From Oikopleura dioica (Eukaryota > Chordata > Appendicularia > Copelata > Oikopleuridae), in contig OU015569.1 in NCBI GenBank assembly GCA_907165135.1, positions 11,904,501 to 11,968,500 on the forward strand: a stretch of DNA of 64,000 nt, in the 5' to 3' direction. Position 1 is the stretch's first letter; every line of letters starts with the position of its first letter. Shown here in pieces: positions 41,750 through 53,385 of the stretch. The notes under the pieces were generated by a model. That model was not told the DNA's origin and searched no databases. It saw only the letters and a program-made list of their open reading frames with translations. The translations under genes and the position numbers were made by a program.

Positions 41750-41915
41750 AATAATTAGACGCTATTTGGTTTTATTGCCCCCTAGTGTGGCGGTTCTTCT
41801 TTTATCTTTCTATTACTCGGTATAATAAGATAAGCACTACTACTATTGATAGCCAGATAAAAAAAAGAACTAGTAACATTACTCGATGGCAATAAAACCA
41901 AATGGCCTCCAATTT
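41750..41915. repeat. TIR element, ATTTGGTTTTATTGCC ends
   Basis: A perfect 16-bp pair, ATTTGGTTTTATTGCC (41764-41779) and its reverse complement (41888-41903), with looser pairing outside and inside. The TTCTTTTATCT / AGATAAAAAAAAGAA blocks also pair. Confidence 0.75.
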
Positions 41916-42156
41916 AATAAAGATAAAGATAACAACGAAGAAAATTGTTCGAAATTACTTCGAACGGTGATTATTAAGTATGACTACTGAAGATTCAGTT
42001 TATCAAATGAAAAAAACTATCGAGTCTGTTGATTATTTTATTAATTCGAGATCTCATCTACAATCTGAAGGCTGGTTCATTTTGTAATTAAGAAGCGCGG
42101 ATGCTACCGAAAAAGCTCGGAAACTGTAACTGGCAGTAACTGAGACCCTGCTGCTA

Positions 42157-42636
42157 CTAGACAGAGGTGACGGAGAGGTCGACAGAATCGTCGTTGGTCA
42201 GCACTCGCCGCTTGCAGAAGTCATACCACAAAATAACGACTGAAAACATATGTTAAAAAGGCTCTTTTCTCCGTCAACAAAGTGACAACCTTATCTTAAG
42301 GAAATATATTTAGAGTTGATTTACAACTTTGAGCTATTTTCGGACGGAATGATATAAGGGTGTCCCTGTCTTAACTCTAGAAATCATATTTAGTTCAAAT
42401 CTTCTTTTGGTCGAATAAAATAAGGGTGTCACTTTGTTTCATCTCGAAAAAAGCAGGGTTTTTTTACGACTTTTCCTTTGATAATTAGTAATTACAGTTG
42501 AACTTACTGAAGATGACTCCATAAAGGACGACGGAGACGACGCCGATTCCGATGGAAATCATCAGCCACTAGTTAAAACACAATTAGTTTTAAAGTAAAA
42601 CGGGTTGAATGAAACCTCTACCTTGTCATGAGTCAT
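42157..42636 (-). CDS. 52-residue single-pass membrane microprotein
   Basis: Three tiny exons, 42636-42622, 42568-42508 and 42239-42157, joined by GT-AG introns in exact phase (159 nt in all). MTHDKWLMISIGIGVVSVVLYG leads into one long hydrophobic helix, ending YDFCKRRVLTNDDSVDLSV and then TSV. The basic CKRR after the helix suggests an N-out, C-in orientation. The final TSV resembles a class I PDZ ligand (S/T-x-V). It is too short for ordinary gene finders. I do not recognise a family; more 5' exons cannot be excluded. Confidence 0.6.
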
Positions 42637-45600
42637 CGGGAAGATTGTCTACAATTTAAAATAGCTCTTCCTGAATGATAATGATAAGTACGATCTTCGA
42701 TTTATTTATATCAAAAATCGGCCCGACTAAGATGGTGGCAGAGAGCAAGCGTTACGAAATACAGCCACTTCGAATATTCAAATCAATTTAATTTTGAATT
42801 TTATAAGCTAGCTAAATGCCTATCAATCAACTACTATTCCGATATCAGATTTTCAAAGAATCAAAAAAACATACGAATATTTTTAAAAATCTTTTGGTGG
42901 AATGAAATAGGGGTGTCATTAGGTTAACTTTTGGAGAAAAACATTATCCTCTTTATCTTCATTTTTTCAAACAAAAGCCGCTTTTCTTGCAGAATTTTTG
43001 ACAGTCTGATTATTAATTATGTTCCCCGCCGTATGCATAATATAAAAGACAGTACTTAACCTCTTTCTGGTCTGAGAATTCAAACAGAAGGCGATAAGAG
43101 CTACAAAAAGAAAAAATTATGAATTTTATGAAAATGTTCGCCCCGCTGAGTGTTGTCCCACGTACGTACTAAACCCTCTCTTTTTCAAGCGCTTTACAAG
43201 CGTTTTTTCAGCAAAGAACATGCACTCCTATCACCCAGAGAAATATAGAGTCAGGAATGGATGAAAGAAAAATCGAAATTCTTCTTCTTGAAATCATCGA
43301 ATTTCCATCCTTTTCGAAGCCAGTCAGCTAGGCAGCAATTAATTCAGGACTTCAAAAAGCTCAATAACTTCAGGAAAGAGGTTTTTAAAAAATAATTAGC
43401 TAATATTGAAAAATTCTAGTGATAAAAATTCAAAAATTTTAATTTCAAAATGATAAATAACGATTTATCTTCGTAAAATAGAATATCATTTTTAGATAAG
43501 ATTATTTATTATCAATACAGCAATAATTAGACTGAAGAGGGGGCAATAAACGAGAGTTATTAAAAGGTAAAGATGTAGAAACAAGGGATTTATGTAACGA
43601 GTTGACGCATATAAGCAAGAGCTTACATTCAATTATCAAATTGAAGCCTCTTGCAAAGACGATCTTTGAACTGCGCAAAATTTGATTCGCCAAAAATGTA
43701 AAAATAAAACTACACTTGTAAGAAACTGAATGACCCTCCTCTCTGTTCTAGTTTGACACATGTTCCGATAAATGGAAGATCTATTGCTCGAATCAATTAA
43801 TTTTTCGTGTAAATTTTTTTGATGACAGAAATAAGGGTTTCATTATGTAAAAATCGCAAAAATAACCTTATTATTTGAAGTAATTCATTTCCGATCAGAA
43901 TAAATTGTTCATTTTCGGACACATTAAGCTGCATGATCCAAGAATTATCCACAGCTAATTAGAACTTTTATCCGAAATAATTATTTCGAGAATTGCTTCG
44001 AATTATGTGATTAAATGTAAAATATAACGAAATGTCAACTTATCCAATCTTGTTATAAAAAAGTTAAAATAGGGAATATTCGGGTGGTTTTCTCAAGTTT
44101 GGGGATGAATGGGGGACACAGTGGCCTCTGATTGGCTAAAACAATCTATACTGGCCTCTTATTGGCTGAAATCTTCAATAAAAGCATTCAGAAGTAATAT
44201 CCGTATTTTATAATTTTGAGTAATAATGATTGACAGCGGCACGAGCTGCATAATTATCATATTATTGGAAACAAACCCACGGGAGTGGATTCGTTTATGA
44301 ATAAAATTCAGGATTAGGATAATCCAAATTGAGCTGAATTCGAAGCATTACCGTACAAGCCCCCTTCCGAAAATTCCAGATTATAATTCTCCTATTTATA
44401 ATGAAAGAAATTGCCAGTTGAACTTAGTGATTACAGACATTTGAAAGATAGAGTTTGGGGATTTCTATTGATGATTAAAAAAAAGCAAAAATAATCAAAT
44501 TTTTGAATACAATTTCAATTGAGCCCAAAGAGTACTATTCTCTCTGTCTATTGAGTCTAAGCTGATTGACGCGGAAATTATGGTAATCAAGGAATTATCT
44601 CCCATAGACACATGAAACTTTTTTGAAGCCACACCTTGAGTTTTCTGAATTAATTACACTTAATTAAATATAATTAGTTGGGATTGGAAGAATATTAAAT
44701 AACACCGTTTTACCGACATTTTACAAAGCCGGTAGATTTCCGTAAATTTATAAAATAACCGCCTGGTTGCTTCTTCGTTTCTATTGAATTCTGTCAAGAA
44801 AATCAACCCAAATGAAGCATTGAACGCATTGTAGACATTTGTTTTACAACCTGTAATTGTACTTTAACAAATGGATGTTATAATACTTTTTACGGTCTGA
44901 AAATAGAAGATAAAATCTTCCTTATCTATTATTTTTAGAAAAAGAACTAAAAACAAGATAATTCATACCTATCGTCCCCGAGTAATTTCATCTAAATTAA
45001 ACTAAATAAATATCAAATTAAATTTATTTTAAGATCCTCCTTCCCCCACGTTTTCTAAAAAAACAGTAGATTGTTGAATCAGCAGCTAAGAAATAAAATT
45101 CGGAATAAACAATGTTGCCTGCAGTTATTTTCTGTTTTCCATCTGCAAGCCTGCATAAAAACAGAACCAACACGGAAACAGGAAATTGAAGTTTCCTGTT
45201 TCTTGGATAATTTCTTTCGATTTTAAACTTTTTTTATTATTTGTTGTTGGCAAGAGTGCTCATTTTAGGCGGTAAATGGAGATTTATTAAATGAAAAGAT
45301 ACGAATTCGATTCGAAAAAGTACTGTATAAACAAGAATACAGAACTGTGGGCTCTTCGCGAACGCCGAGTTGGGATTTGTACAATTGATGCTTTTTTGTT
45401 GAAAAAAAAACGGGAATCTTGGCAGAAATTTTCAGAAAAAAAAATACATAAAAGATAAAAAGCATGGATTCGTTTTCAAAAGGGAGGAGAAAAAATAGGG
45501 AAAAAATTATTGAACTGCTGAGTTAAATATTAAAAACTGCATCATCTAGGCAGGTAGACTTAAATTGGTGCCAACTTCCTCCTTCTCGCGTTTAGCAAAT

Positions 45601-46054
45601 AACAATAAATAATAATAAAACAACAAGTTGATTGATGAAACGGAACGTACTTGAACTGGCTTCGTCAGTGTCACGTGACGCCATTTCTAGTCAAAAATGG
45701 TCGTGACGGGTGAGAATAGTAGAAACATCGGACTTTGGACAGGAAGGGTTGAAATTTTATAAAGCGATTTTTATTTGTGTCTTTTCCGCGAATTCGGAAT
45801 AAATTTGGGTTTTTATTTTCGTGTTTTTGAGCCTCCCAGTAATTCAAATTCAAAATTCTCACAATCGCTAGAAGAGGAGGAGGATCAACTAAGAGACTAG
45901 CGCATTTTTGAACTGTAAGAAATCAAGACAAAAAAACAGTGACAGTCGAGAGTAAAAAGAGAGTAAAGAAGAGAGAAAGTAAAGAGGAGATTTTTATTTA
46001 CATTGTGCGCGGTTGTTCATTTTTTGCAAAAGAAGCGAAAGAAAAAGGTCGCTT
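42637..46054. other. AT-rich gene-poor stretch, about 3.4 kb
   Basis: The largest gene-free interval in the window. It contains AATAGGGGTGTCA (42902) and AAATAAGGGTTTCA (43826) motifs, a possible 31-residue two-exon ORF (43119-43264), and otherwise sequence without coding character on either strand. Confidence 0.55.
43119..43264 (+). CDS. Possible two-exon small ORF, 31 residues
   Basis: ATG at 43119, donor C|GTACGT after 43161, acceptor TTTTTTCAG before 43212, stop TGA at 43264. The joined frame reads MNFMKMFAPLSVVPPKNMHS and ends EKYRVRNG. Good splice signals and phase are the only support; no family is recognised. It may be the first or last part of a longer gene. Confidence 0.28.
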
Positions 46055-47854
46055 TTACCATTCGCCGTCGCCGCTGGCTTTTTGGAAGACGAAGTCGCGC
46101 CCGTGCAGGTGCATGATCCCGTCTTTGAGGCAGAAGCGCCACTTGTTCTTGACGCGCTGGATTTTGTCGTACTGGCACACTATTTGGTTGTCTGAAATGT
46201 GCTGCTTGAAATCAAGGAGGAAAAACGCGCTCAGACCTGTTTCGAAAATTGCGTCGTCGTCGTCCGCCCCGTCCAAATCATCGTCGGAGCCGAGTGGGTT
46301 TTCCGCCTCGGCCGGCTCGCTGTTTTGGATCTCCTCGGTTTCCTCGTCGCTATCTTCTAAGCTCGAGTCGCTGTCGAATTCGTCGTCGCCCAGTGGACCG
46401 TCCGTCTTCAAGTTCAAGAGTTAGGAAGAAAAACTACAGCTACAGAGGCTTCCACCGACAACGACCTTCCATCATCGAGCGGCTGATTGACCTGGAGATG
46501 TAAAGAAAGTTCTGGACCAATCAATAGCTCGATGAAGAGTTTCGTTATCAAGGGAACCAACAGTAGAAAAGCAGAATGATAAAGTTAACCTGTGAAAAGT
46601 AGATATTGTTCTGGCTGGCTGAGCTGGAGTACGCCGATTCGACTCCGTATTCGTTTGAGCTGTAACTGTCGTTCAGATTCGACTGCTGTTCGTGGCTGCT
46701 TAGCTGAACGGACTGCTGCCCGTTCATGCTCTGTAACTGTCCCCCTGCCTGTTGATTACTCTGCGCTTGTCCTCGATGCTGGGCCATCTGAGCCTCGTTT
46801 TTCTGGGCGATTTGGTTGGAATATAGCGGCATCCGTCTGTTTCCGCTGATTACTGTTTGCGTGTTCTGTTTTATCACTGCCTGTCGCTGATTCTGGCCGC
46901 CAGAGGTAGGGCTGATATTCACTGGCGCTGTTGAGTGAACTACTCCTCCTGTTCGCGCTTGTCCGTACGGTTTCTTGAAAGAAAAAAAATGGGTGAAAAA
47001 GAACAGTTGTTGACTTTCTTACCGGGTTTGGCCGGACCGCTCTATTGACAGTACTGCTAGAAATAGTTTGATACTTTTGCTGAATCACTCCTGCACTGTT
47101 ATTTGAAGGGATTTGAATGAAACGTCGCGTCGAATCTGAAAAGGAAAGAATTAGGGGATCTCATACTTTTCAGATTTTACAAAAAACTAAGTATACCGAA
47201 AATCCGCCAAACTTACTTCCAATTTGTTTATCTCCGCTCGTGAAATTCGTAAATCTAGGTTTCTGATTGGGAAAGCGGCTGTTTTGGCTAGTCGAGTTGA
47301 CGATCGTCGTTCTCTCGGGATAAACGACTCCATCTGGTTTTTTGTAAACTGGATGCCTTCCCGGCAGCGTTAGATTGTTCCTTCCTTTTGGTCCGACGTA
47401 GACGACATTGCTTCCTCCGTGCTTAATATAATTATTGAAATTTCTTGAAAATCGAGAGTGCCTAAGATAGGGTCATAAATGAGTTTAAAAAGAGCCGCGT
47501 GGCGGCTTTCTGAAAAATAACTATCTCTATATTTTTTACCGAAATTTTAGCGAAGGAAAACGTAAGTTAGAGTTCGGGTTGGATTGGTTAAGTAAGGTTT
47601 TTTATACAGGTAGCAAGAGAGTGACTAACCGAGTCTGAAACGTTTTTGTTGATGGCGGTGACAGCTGAAGACGTAAGTGTTCTCGTCGCGCCCGTGTCCT
47701 CGAGCTTCTTGAGCCAGAGTTTGTTCAAGTCCTCGAGCACGGATTCATCGATCGACTCGTTCATGAAGTCGTCGCGCACCGAACTGATCACATCCTTGAT
47801 GATGTCGTTGTACAGCTTCGGCACGGCATTGTGCGTCGCGTTTTTCGACGCCAT
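46055..47854 (-). CDS. GTF2A1: Transcription initiation factor IIA large subunit
   Basis: Binds TBP and TATA DNA in the RNA polymerase II pre-initiation complex. Exons on the minus strand: 47854-47630, 47421-47217, 47135-47033, 46973-46590, 46491-46444 and 46405-46055. The N-terminal helical domain VPKLYNDIIKDVISSVRDDF matches the alpha part. The middle is Gln/Ser-rich and poorly conserved. The acidic stretch leads into the beta part VCQYDKIQRVKNKWRFCLKD with the family ending HGRDFVFQKASGDGEW. It follows ALKBH4 by 31 nt, with TTTTTTGTTTCAG directly before the ATG, so it is probably the second cistron of an operon. A MITE family A fragment (47491-47510) lies in its first intron. Confidence 0.93.
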
Positions 47855-47885
47855 TCTGAAACAAAAAAGATGTCAAACTTTTTTC

Positions 47886-48811
47886 TCAAAGCTGGATTGC
47901 GGCGATACGCGATATCTCTGCAGCTATTTCTGGATTCTCTTCAATAAATTTTTCGGACAGGTCTCGGATGGTCACGCACAAACGGCGAGAAGTTATATGT
48001 TCTGCCTGGAAAACAGAGTTGGCCAATTGCCAGTTAATTCTACACATCGTAAAATATAGCTGTACAAAATATACCGTGGAGGCAACGAAAATACACCTCT
48101 TCCTGAATTCGGGCATTGTCGAAATATTTGAAAATTGTTTTTTTTGTAGAGCTATATTTTACGATGTGTAGAATTAGCAATCGATACATATCGTTCCTTC
48201 TTTGAAATGACTAACTCTGGCTTGATACTGTGCTTGAGCTTGTGGCGACTGTCGCCGGAGAGGACGAGCAGCGAGCGGGCAGGAATCGGGACGGGGATTT
48301 CAACGAGACGCCCTGGCGAGACTTGACGAGACAGAGTCATAACACTATCGCTCAGCAAAGACAGAGACATGATACATTCGCCCTTTCACTGAGGATACAA
48401 CTAGCGCTTTCAATTAATTGAAATTCACGATCGAAATTCGGAATCGCTGCACCCTAACCAAAGCCAGTTGTCGTCGAAATGGGGATCGATGTGAGCGCCT
48501 TTCGTAGGCTCGTACTCTAGAAACAAGCACTCCACGGGCGCGTAGTTCTTCAGAATCGGATGTAGTCTGTTTATTCTCTCGTATAGCGGAAACATACAAC
48601 TGGGCATCCCCGAGAACGAGCCGAGCTTCGCCTTCTTTTTCTTAAAATTGGCTTTCGGCCCAAAGTCTTGCTTCCTTCTCCCGGACTGCGAGTTCACCCA
48701 TTTGCTTCCATCATCAGAGTCCATTACCGAGGCGAGTTGTTTCTCTTCTTCGCGGGTTAGAAAATCGGGGAAAACAAAAGCACCGATTTTGGATAACTCA
48801 TCGCTGCTCAT
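47886..48811 (-). CDS. ALKBH4: AlkB homologue 4, Fe(II)/2-oxoglutarate dioxygenase
   Basis: Family members demethylate actin lysine and nucleic acid substrates. Exons on the minus strand: 48811 to about 48455, 48382-48188, 48005-47886. GAFVFPDFLTREEEKQLASV opens the domain; KGAHIDPHFDDNWLWL holds the iron-binding H-x-D; RHKLKHSI gives the distal His, and ITSRRLCVTIRDLS the 2-oxoglutarate-binding Arg. At the first intron the family alignment WLW(G)E..SLSLLS is only restored with GG-AG or GT-GG ends. The second intron (48006-48187) is mostly a palindromic element. It is upstream of GTF2A1 in an apparent operon. Confidence 0.9.
48034..48177. repeat. Palindromic element in ALKBH4 intron 2
   Basis: TTAATTCTACACATCGTAAA and onward pairs for about 28 bases with its reverse complement at the other end (48148-48177). 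The 144-bp element makes up most of the 182-bp intron. Confidence 0.85.
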
Positions 48812-49260
48812 CAAATTAACTTCTACAGTTACATCTGTTTCCTCCGGCTTCTTCGCGCTAGCTAGGCAGTAATTAGCAACTCATTGTTTCACAAGATATT
48901 GAAAACAAGGAATGTTTTTACCGAGAAATGCGTTCTTTCGTGCTCTCTAGCTCGCAACAATCCATACAACTTCGAATGCCCGTGCACGCACATACAGTCA
49001 CTCCCTCTGTCATTCACTTTTCTTATCTCTGATATAAGCTTTTAACATTATAAATTTTATGAATAGTTATTTGACCAATTATTGCACAAACGAAAGAATA
49101 AGTATGAACTTTAAAAGGCGATAAATACTTTTTTGCACGAAAAAAATAAAAAGAGTTCAAGTAGAGAAACAATAGTTTATACCAGTTACAGTAGTATTTG
49201 ATGAAGATATTGTTTGAAGAGTGAAATGAGGATTTAAACGACATGTAAAATTCATGTTTT
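48812..49260. other. Intergenic
   Basis: Short ALKBH4 leader with a possible trans-splice acceptor (GCTAG before 48860), then AT-rich 3' sequence of the V-ATPase gene. No gene seen. Confidence 0.45.
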
Positions 49261-50809
49261 TTAGGAAGATTCGACGATATCGCCCGGGATGCGGCAATAA
49301 ACGTAAGGGTAGTAGTCGCCTGAGTCGAATTTTAGACCTACGTCTCCGTCGTTTGCCGTGTTGCTGAAATTGGCGGAATCCAGCTCCGAGTAAATCTGAA
49401 ACAAAGAATTGAGAATTGGGAACGAAGACGCAACATTATATGATAAGGGTATCACTCTGCTGTCTTTCTACGCTCTGCCGTACCTTATTTAATCGCTCAC
49501 GGAGCTTTCTGGGCTTGGCAGGGATAAGTACAGCGGCTCGGAAATTCACAGGCAGACCATATCTCAAAACGCTTTCGACGAAAATCCTCAACGCCTAAAA
49601 ATTAGGATGATGCTCTTTTTCCTCGAAAAGAAATCCGCACCTTGATATGGAGCCAGGCAGAAAAGGCCTCGCTAAAGTTGACCTTCAGCCATTTGAACAA
49701 AACTGGATAGGTCTTTGATTTTTCAGTAGATAGAGTCGTCTGTTGCTCTTTTTCGTTCTTGATGTCGGCGGCTGAGTAGTTGAACTCGCGCACGATGTAT
49801 TTTCGCTTTGAGCACTCGTTTTTAAACTCAGCCACGGCGCGTCTGAACAGCTAAAAAGAGCATACCGAAATTTATATAAAGTAAGGACTTACAGTCACTG
49901 AGAAGATGCAGTATTCGTTGTCGCCGACGATCTTCTTTGACGACCTGGGCACGATCATGTCGGTCAGCGTTTCGTATCCCTTGAGCCATTCTTCTTCGCA
50001 ACGAGCGGGCAAGGCGACGAACAAGGTTTCCAGATACTCGCTGGCCTGGACCAAATCCGCCTGCTGAAGAGAAATCGTTTAAAATCATCATAAACGTATC
50101 GATTAAAGTGTACCTTTACAACATCAGAAAGAGGCCTCGTGACGAGCGAGGCATTGGAACGCTTTTCAAACTGAGACAGTTGGCTTCTGATGCCGTTGTA
50201 GTGCGCGCTTTTCTTCTTTACCGCAGTGTCGATTTCGCTCAAAGCCCGGTTGATCACACCGAGCAGTTGTGGCAGTGCGACGCGAGAGGGGAACTTTGCT
50301 GCGTCCCACTTGAACTTCGTCACCCACACTACAAATCAAGGATGTTAGCAACCAGGATTTTTGATCAATAATTTTGTTAAAAATCGTATCTACAAAGCCA
50401 CTACTTTTGTCAACGTAAAACCCTAACCCTTAGCTGGCCAATCCTAACCTAACCCTAGGCCTCAGTTAATCCACAAAGCTCCTTCTATATTCTACGAACT
50501 TTTCAAAAAGAAAAAAAACAACTCACTGTTCGCCGAATCTTTTCCATTGTTCATCCTCAAGTGTTCGGACGCCTGGGCTCTGTCCCCATCGAGAATGTCG
50601 AGCATACAGCCGGATACTTTTCGACAAACAGATTCGCCGAAGGCATCCGCCTTGGAAAGTTCATCGCTCAGCTGGATGAGTTGATCGAGCGTGCCGACCT
50701 TTAGCTCGGGCAGTTTCATCTCCGCCTTCATCGCGCACAAGTCGCCCGGGAGCGTGTTCATTTGATTGTACTGCTCGCCCGGCACGGAGACAAGCCACAG
50801 TTCTGACAT
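49261..50809 (-). CDS. ATP6V1C1: V-type proton ATPase subunit C
   Basis: Stator subunit of the V1 sector; controls reversible V1-V0 assembly of the proton pump. Exons on the minus strand: 50809-50527, 50328-50114, 50063-49893, 49850-49641, 49594-49484, 49395-49261, all GT-AG in phase; about 374 residues, the usual size. [16 protein letters not shown] and [20 protein letters not shown] open it; [20 protein letters not shown] and [20 protein letters not shown] are the conserved core; the end [14 protein letters not shown] matches the family. Vertebrates have two paralogues (C1 and C2), and this gene cannot be assigned to one. Confidence 0.92.
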
Positions 50810-51021
50810 TTCTTTTCTATTCTGAAAAGATGCCGTGTAAAAATCAACCTTTTAGCTTTTTTTCATGGTTCGAAATTGAACTTGATTATTTTTAGTTTGT
50901 TTGTGACGCAGTGGTTTATAGCTGTTCCGTTGTGAAGTGATAATTGAAAACTAGTCAGTCAAAAATAGAAAAAAAAAATAGTAAAATGTGCCTAGAATTG
51001 AATCTTCTTCATTTCAATTTT

Positions 51022-53385
51022 TCATGTTTTGAAATCGGTGAAGACGCTCAAGAGATCGAGGCCAGCAGGGCCAAGGGAGACGCCAGCGATTTCGCCGTGA
51101 TTTTCTTTGTTCAGCATGTAAAGAAGCAACAAAATGCTCTGGAGGGGATTGTATCGCCCAGCTGGGAACTGAAAAAGGGTTGGTGGTGGTATGAAAGCAA
51201 GTGAAAAAGTAACCTCTTTGACTTGATACTCGATCTCGCTGTTTCGTAGCTTTTCTTGGTCCAGGTGCTGGACATAATACTCTGGCGGGTCTTCTGAAAA
51301 TTCGACGATCGAGACTGGAACTCGGACCGCCACGGGAAAGGCCACTTTTTTCTTCGAGTTGGGATTAATCCGCATGTCCTGCTTTCGTTTCACTGAAGGT
51401 CTAATAACAATTGGAACGGAATGAAAAGGTATTACCGAGAGACTTTGCTCGAAGAAGGAATCTGTCTGTGAAAGCTCTAGCGTCTACCCCGGCGGAGGGA
51501 TCTGGAGGCATGTGATTGTCCATCCAGCAGGAGAAGATGTGCATCAGAATCGCCGTGTCAGTTGGAAATTGCCTTGAAAGAGGGAAAAAATGTTATTTGA
51601 GGATGAAGTTGGTGAACCTTACTTTGCCCACTTCTGACCGTTGTAGTCTTCGCCACCGTTCCAAATGTAGCTGGAGAGATAGCCCTCTTGGGCGAGTGTC
51701 CGGAGACGTTTGACGAAATAGCCATGGTTGGATCCGACCTCCAAGTAGGGGATAATGCGCCGGATGTCCTGACTCAATTGAGGATTGGAAACCATTTGGA
51801 GATCCGAAATCGATGTTTTGCCGATTTGAACGTCGGGGAGGACAGCTGAAGCTTAGAATTAGGACAGCAATATTTAACAATCCTGCTTTTTCGTTTGCAC
51901 GAAAGTAGGTTATCGTTAGATCGTAAGAAGGACGTACAAACATACTTGCAAATATCCAACTTAGACTTTAATGCAGTTTATACAAAAAGTAGCGCTCTTG
52001 GGTGATTTTGACTGTATAAAAAGTGAAATTGCAGTCAGTCTCCACGAAAAATAATGCTACAGCACGATTTATCATTTTAGTTATAAGTAAAAGATCCTGT
52101 CGAAAATATGATCCACTCTGGCCCAGAAATTGTTTAATGAAACTTATAAACAAGTTTGCTCTACAGCAATGGAACTAGACTGTTATTTTTTTTGTCATTT
52201 TTAATAAATAATCATTGTGAAAAAGCTTCTTCAGTGTATGTCTTATAGGTTCCCAGGGAGGATCCCCCTTTAGTTTCTTTACTAACCCTTGAGCTCGTTG
52301 TTGACCCTGTCAATTTCTTTGGAAAGCGGGTTGACTATGCATCGCCAGAGGACGGCGCGGAGGTTGAGTTGCCAGTTGTTCAATTCGCGGTTAGTGACGC
52401 CCAGCTGAATCCAAGCATTGGTCGAGGTCTCTTCGACGCCAGTGGTGTCGAACGGAAGATGAGGATTCGCTGGCTTGGATGGAGGCGTCTTTGACAGTTG
52501 GAACTTGAACTTGTTCGGGTAGTCGGAGAAGCGAATCGGAGACTGCCACACCTACAATTTTGATAATTTAGCAACGCTGATTTTGAATCAGTTTTTTACC
52601 TCTTTTGGTGGGCAAATCAAGGTCGATTTGTTATCCGGGCCGACAAAGGATTGGAGGTATTCTTCGAGGTCTTTTTCGGTGTTGATTGGCCTAAGAAAGA
52701 GAAGTTAGTTCGTCAGTGAGAAAAAAAAGTAGTGATGCCAACTTTTGTGGTGACTTGATGCGGTGGCGGAGTGACGAGTTGAGCGATGCCGGCGAGCGGC
52801 TCTCCCGTTTGTTCGGATCGTTGCGCTTGAGACACGCGGCGATGGCTCTTGTGTGATCGCGAAGGTTGATCTCCGGCGCCTGAACAACGTTAGAGAGATA
52901 TCGTTTCCTATTTGAGAGCTTCCTGTAAAGAGGAAAGAAAAGCGGCTAGTAATGAAGGTAATTATTTCTTACAATGATGGCCGGCTGAGGCAGCTCTTCT
53001 TTTTGTTCTTTCTTTGGCGACGATTGCGGCGGCTTTGGAATTCCAAGAGAAATGACAACCATGATTTCTGAGACGAAGAAAATGCCGAAGAGCCCGGCGA
53101 TGTAGAGACTCAGCCGGTCCCAGTAGCCATTCAGGAAGCTGAAAGTGGAAGGTAAAATGGAGAAGTTTCCAAAAAAAAGAGGAAAAAGAGAAGATTTTTA
53201 TGTCTTTCTCTTCTTTTTTGTTTGAAGAAGTTGTTGTTTGAAAAGTCTAACCTGGCAAAAACGAGCGACAAGACGACAATGAATCCATAAAGTGCGATGC
53301 GGAGCACACACAAAACCAGCTTCGTGCTCTCCTGCTGTTTGAGTTTCTGACTTGCTTCGTTCGCGAAACGGCGGCTCATGATCAT
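51022..53385 (-). CDS. TMEM209: TMEM209-like nuclear envelope protein
   Basis: Exons on the minus strand: 53385-53252, 53138-52973, 52879-52743, 52690-52600, 52551-52287, 51845-51623, 51572-51436, 51392-51214 and 51168-51022. Two N-terminal helices (LCVLRIALYGFIVVLSLVFA and LYIAGLFGIFFVSEIMVVI) are followed by a Pro/Ser-rich linker and the conserved C-terminal half: LNNWQLNLRAVLW, SSYIWNGGEDYNGQKW, FPTDTAILMHIFSCWMD and LQSILLLLYM..GVSLGPAGL. The order matches animal TMEM209, reported at the nuclear envelope. The 45-nt intron 51169-51213 has no stop and preserves frame, so it can be mistaken for coding. Confidence 0.88.

Larger units (their letters stand above)
41246..42156. other. Intergenic: MITE, telomere-like tract, TIR element
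   Basis: Family A MITE copy (41385-41488), a GC-rich run of nested hairpins ending in two CCCTAA units (41520-41635), an AATAAGGGTATCA motif (41699) and a TIR element (41750-41915). No gene. Confidence 0.6.

Noticed and set aside
51393-51435. Suspected GG-AG introns in the TMEM209-like gene
   Set aside because: Re-reading the bases showed ordinary GT-AG junctions (CTCG|GTAATA and CAAA|GTAAGG).
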